Of a stretch of 64,000 nt of DNA, positions 63,422-64,000 are shown piece after piece (position 1 is the stretch's first letter; the number at the start of each line of letters is the position of its first letter). The stretch spans positions 1,573,501 to 1,637,500 of the forward strand of contig NZ_CP008743.1 in the NCBI RefSeq assembly GCF_002117145.1, in the 5' to 3' direction. Source of the DNA: Candidatus Nucleicultrix amoebiphila FS5 (GTDB lineage Bacteria > Pseudomonadota > Alphaproteobacteria > Caedimonadales > Nucleicultricaceae). The notes beneath the pieces were generated by a model. The model did not search any database and had not been told where the DNA came from. It worked only from the letters and a program-made list of their open reading frames with translations. Both the position numbers and the translations under genes were made by a program.

Positions 63422-64000
63422 TTATAAAAAAGAATGAGGTGGTTTTTGTTTGAAAGAGGGAATTTTCTTCGTAAGATGGCTGGTGAACCAAGCAGGCATT
63501 TCTTGAGGGTAATCTCCCTTAATAATTTTTTCAGCAAGATCGGGCCGAATTTCTGCCAATTTTTCTAAAGCGTCAGCGGAATTACTCAGAATTTTTGTCT
63601 GATCTTCCGTTAAATCTTCAGCATTAATAGGCAAATAGGTCTTTAAAATATTTTTGATGCTGGCAATTAAAAAATTCAAATACATATCTTTGTGTTCCAC
63701 TTCTTGCCAGGTTATTCGCTCTTCAAAAAGCGCTTGAACACTGCATTCTTCTAAGCGGTCCTTGGCAAATTCTATAAAGGTTATAGCATGCTCTGGGCTG
63801 AGCGTTCCAAAACAAAGGATTCTAAAATCATCAAAAGCTCCTCTGAAGTGAAAGTTACTGAAAGCATCGCTGAGGATGTTCCAGGTGCGGGGAGTTGAAA
63901 AAGGTTGCTGATTATTATTGGGCAGCGAATGAAGATGGGTTGGATTTTTAGTTAAATATTCAATAATTAAAGGATGTAAGGAGTGATTTTTTGCCCAATT
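63422..64000 (-). CDS. Probable MoxR-type AAA ATPase, C-terminal part (start beyond window)
   Basis: The minus-strand frame is open from the window edge to the stop at 63422, 192 codons. The edge part has HPLIIEYLTKNPTHLHSLPN and FSTPRTWNILSDAF, which match the HPxIIxYL...TPRSWE region at the C-terminal end of MoxR-like ATPases. GTLSPEHAITFIEFAKDRL follows. The remaining ~90 residues are a helical tail. Walker motifs would lie outside the window, so activity cannot be judged. An in-frame GTG at 63700 is internal. Confidence 0.6.
   Translation of the reverse strand, partial: NWAKNHSLHPLIIEYLTKNPTHLHSLPNNNQQPFSTPRTWNILSDAFSNFHFRGAFDDFRILCFGTLSPEHAITFIEFAKDRLEECSVQALFEERITWQEVEHKDMYLNFLIASIKNILKTYLPINAEDLTEDQTKILSNSADALEKLAEIRPDLAEKIIKGDYPQEMPAWFTSHLTKKIPSFKQKPPHSFL

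Noticed and set aside
1..64000. tRNA, rRNA, CRISPR array or replication origin
   Set aside because: No cloverleaf-type GTTCRANTC arm, spaced short repeats or DnaA-box cluster was noticed by eye; absence is not proof.

Overview
The window is a gene-dense, AT-rich stretch of a bacterial chromosome. It most resembles an alphaproteobacterium of the host-associated Holosporales/Paracaedibacter kind. The phylum-level clue is the flagellar block fliF-fliG-fliH-fliN-flbD-flhA, which has the Caulobacter order and a FlbD-type sigma-54 activator. The lifestyle clue is the set of exported or effector-like proteins: a secreted patatin, two nuclease-like proteins with signal peptides, a secreted 716-residue orphan and a secreted NagB-like protein. 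The taxonomic placement is inference; no rRNA or tRNA gene was seen.

Layout. 1-3621: an exported NagB-like protein (cut by the window edge), a DUF2608 HAD protein and a large secreted orphan. 3980-12523: a translation operon thrS-infC-rpmI-rplT-pheS-pheT-lepA, in which infC begins at a non-canonical AUC codon and rpmI has a structured leader. 12524-16089: an accessory island with two tandem Rpn/PD-(D/E)XK proteins. They share a 214-bp promoter, ribosome-site and signal-peptide module, and a truncated ISNCY-type transposase lies between them. 16090-19006: accD, a sparse region with a strong promoter and palindromes, a GrpB-GNAT fusion and ihfB. 19250-31700: flagellar genes. fliK-flgD-flgE lie behind a near-perfect sigma-54 promoter; the opposite-strand operon fliF-fliG-fliH-fliN-flbD-flhA-flhF includes the likely activator of that promoter.

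32057-36218: a divergent locus with a LysR regulator and ATP-grasp ligase on one side and a coenzyme-B12 glutamate-mutase-like pair on the other. This is the best candidate for an undescribed pathway in the window. 36487-49898: hup, then mainly genome maintenance (dciA, uvrD/pcrA, mutY, rnhB, uracil-DNA glycosylase, xerD, recJ) with prmA, aroK, a CPA2 antiporter, accA, comF and grxC. One of these genes is a 54-residue membrane protein. 49942-62308: secreted patatin, ubiG, a FabK/nitronate-monooxygenase-like flavoprotein, ptsP, rodZ, hisS, prfA, prmC and clpB. 62328-64000: a methyltransferase gene broken by a one-base frameshift and the C-terminal part of a probable MoxR-type AAA ATPase.

Several start sites were moved from the longest open frame to an ATG with a well-spaced ribosome site: accD, fliK, fliH, the ATP-grasp gene, dciA, xerD, recJ, grxC, the patatin gene, ptsP, clpB and the transposase remnant. 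All calls come from reading the sequence and recalling family motifs; no database search was run.
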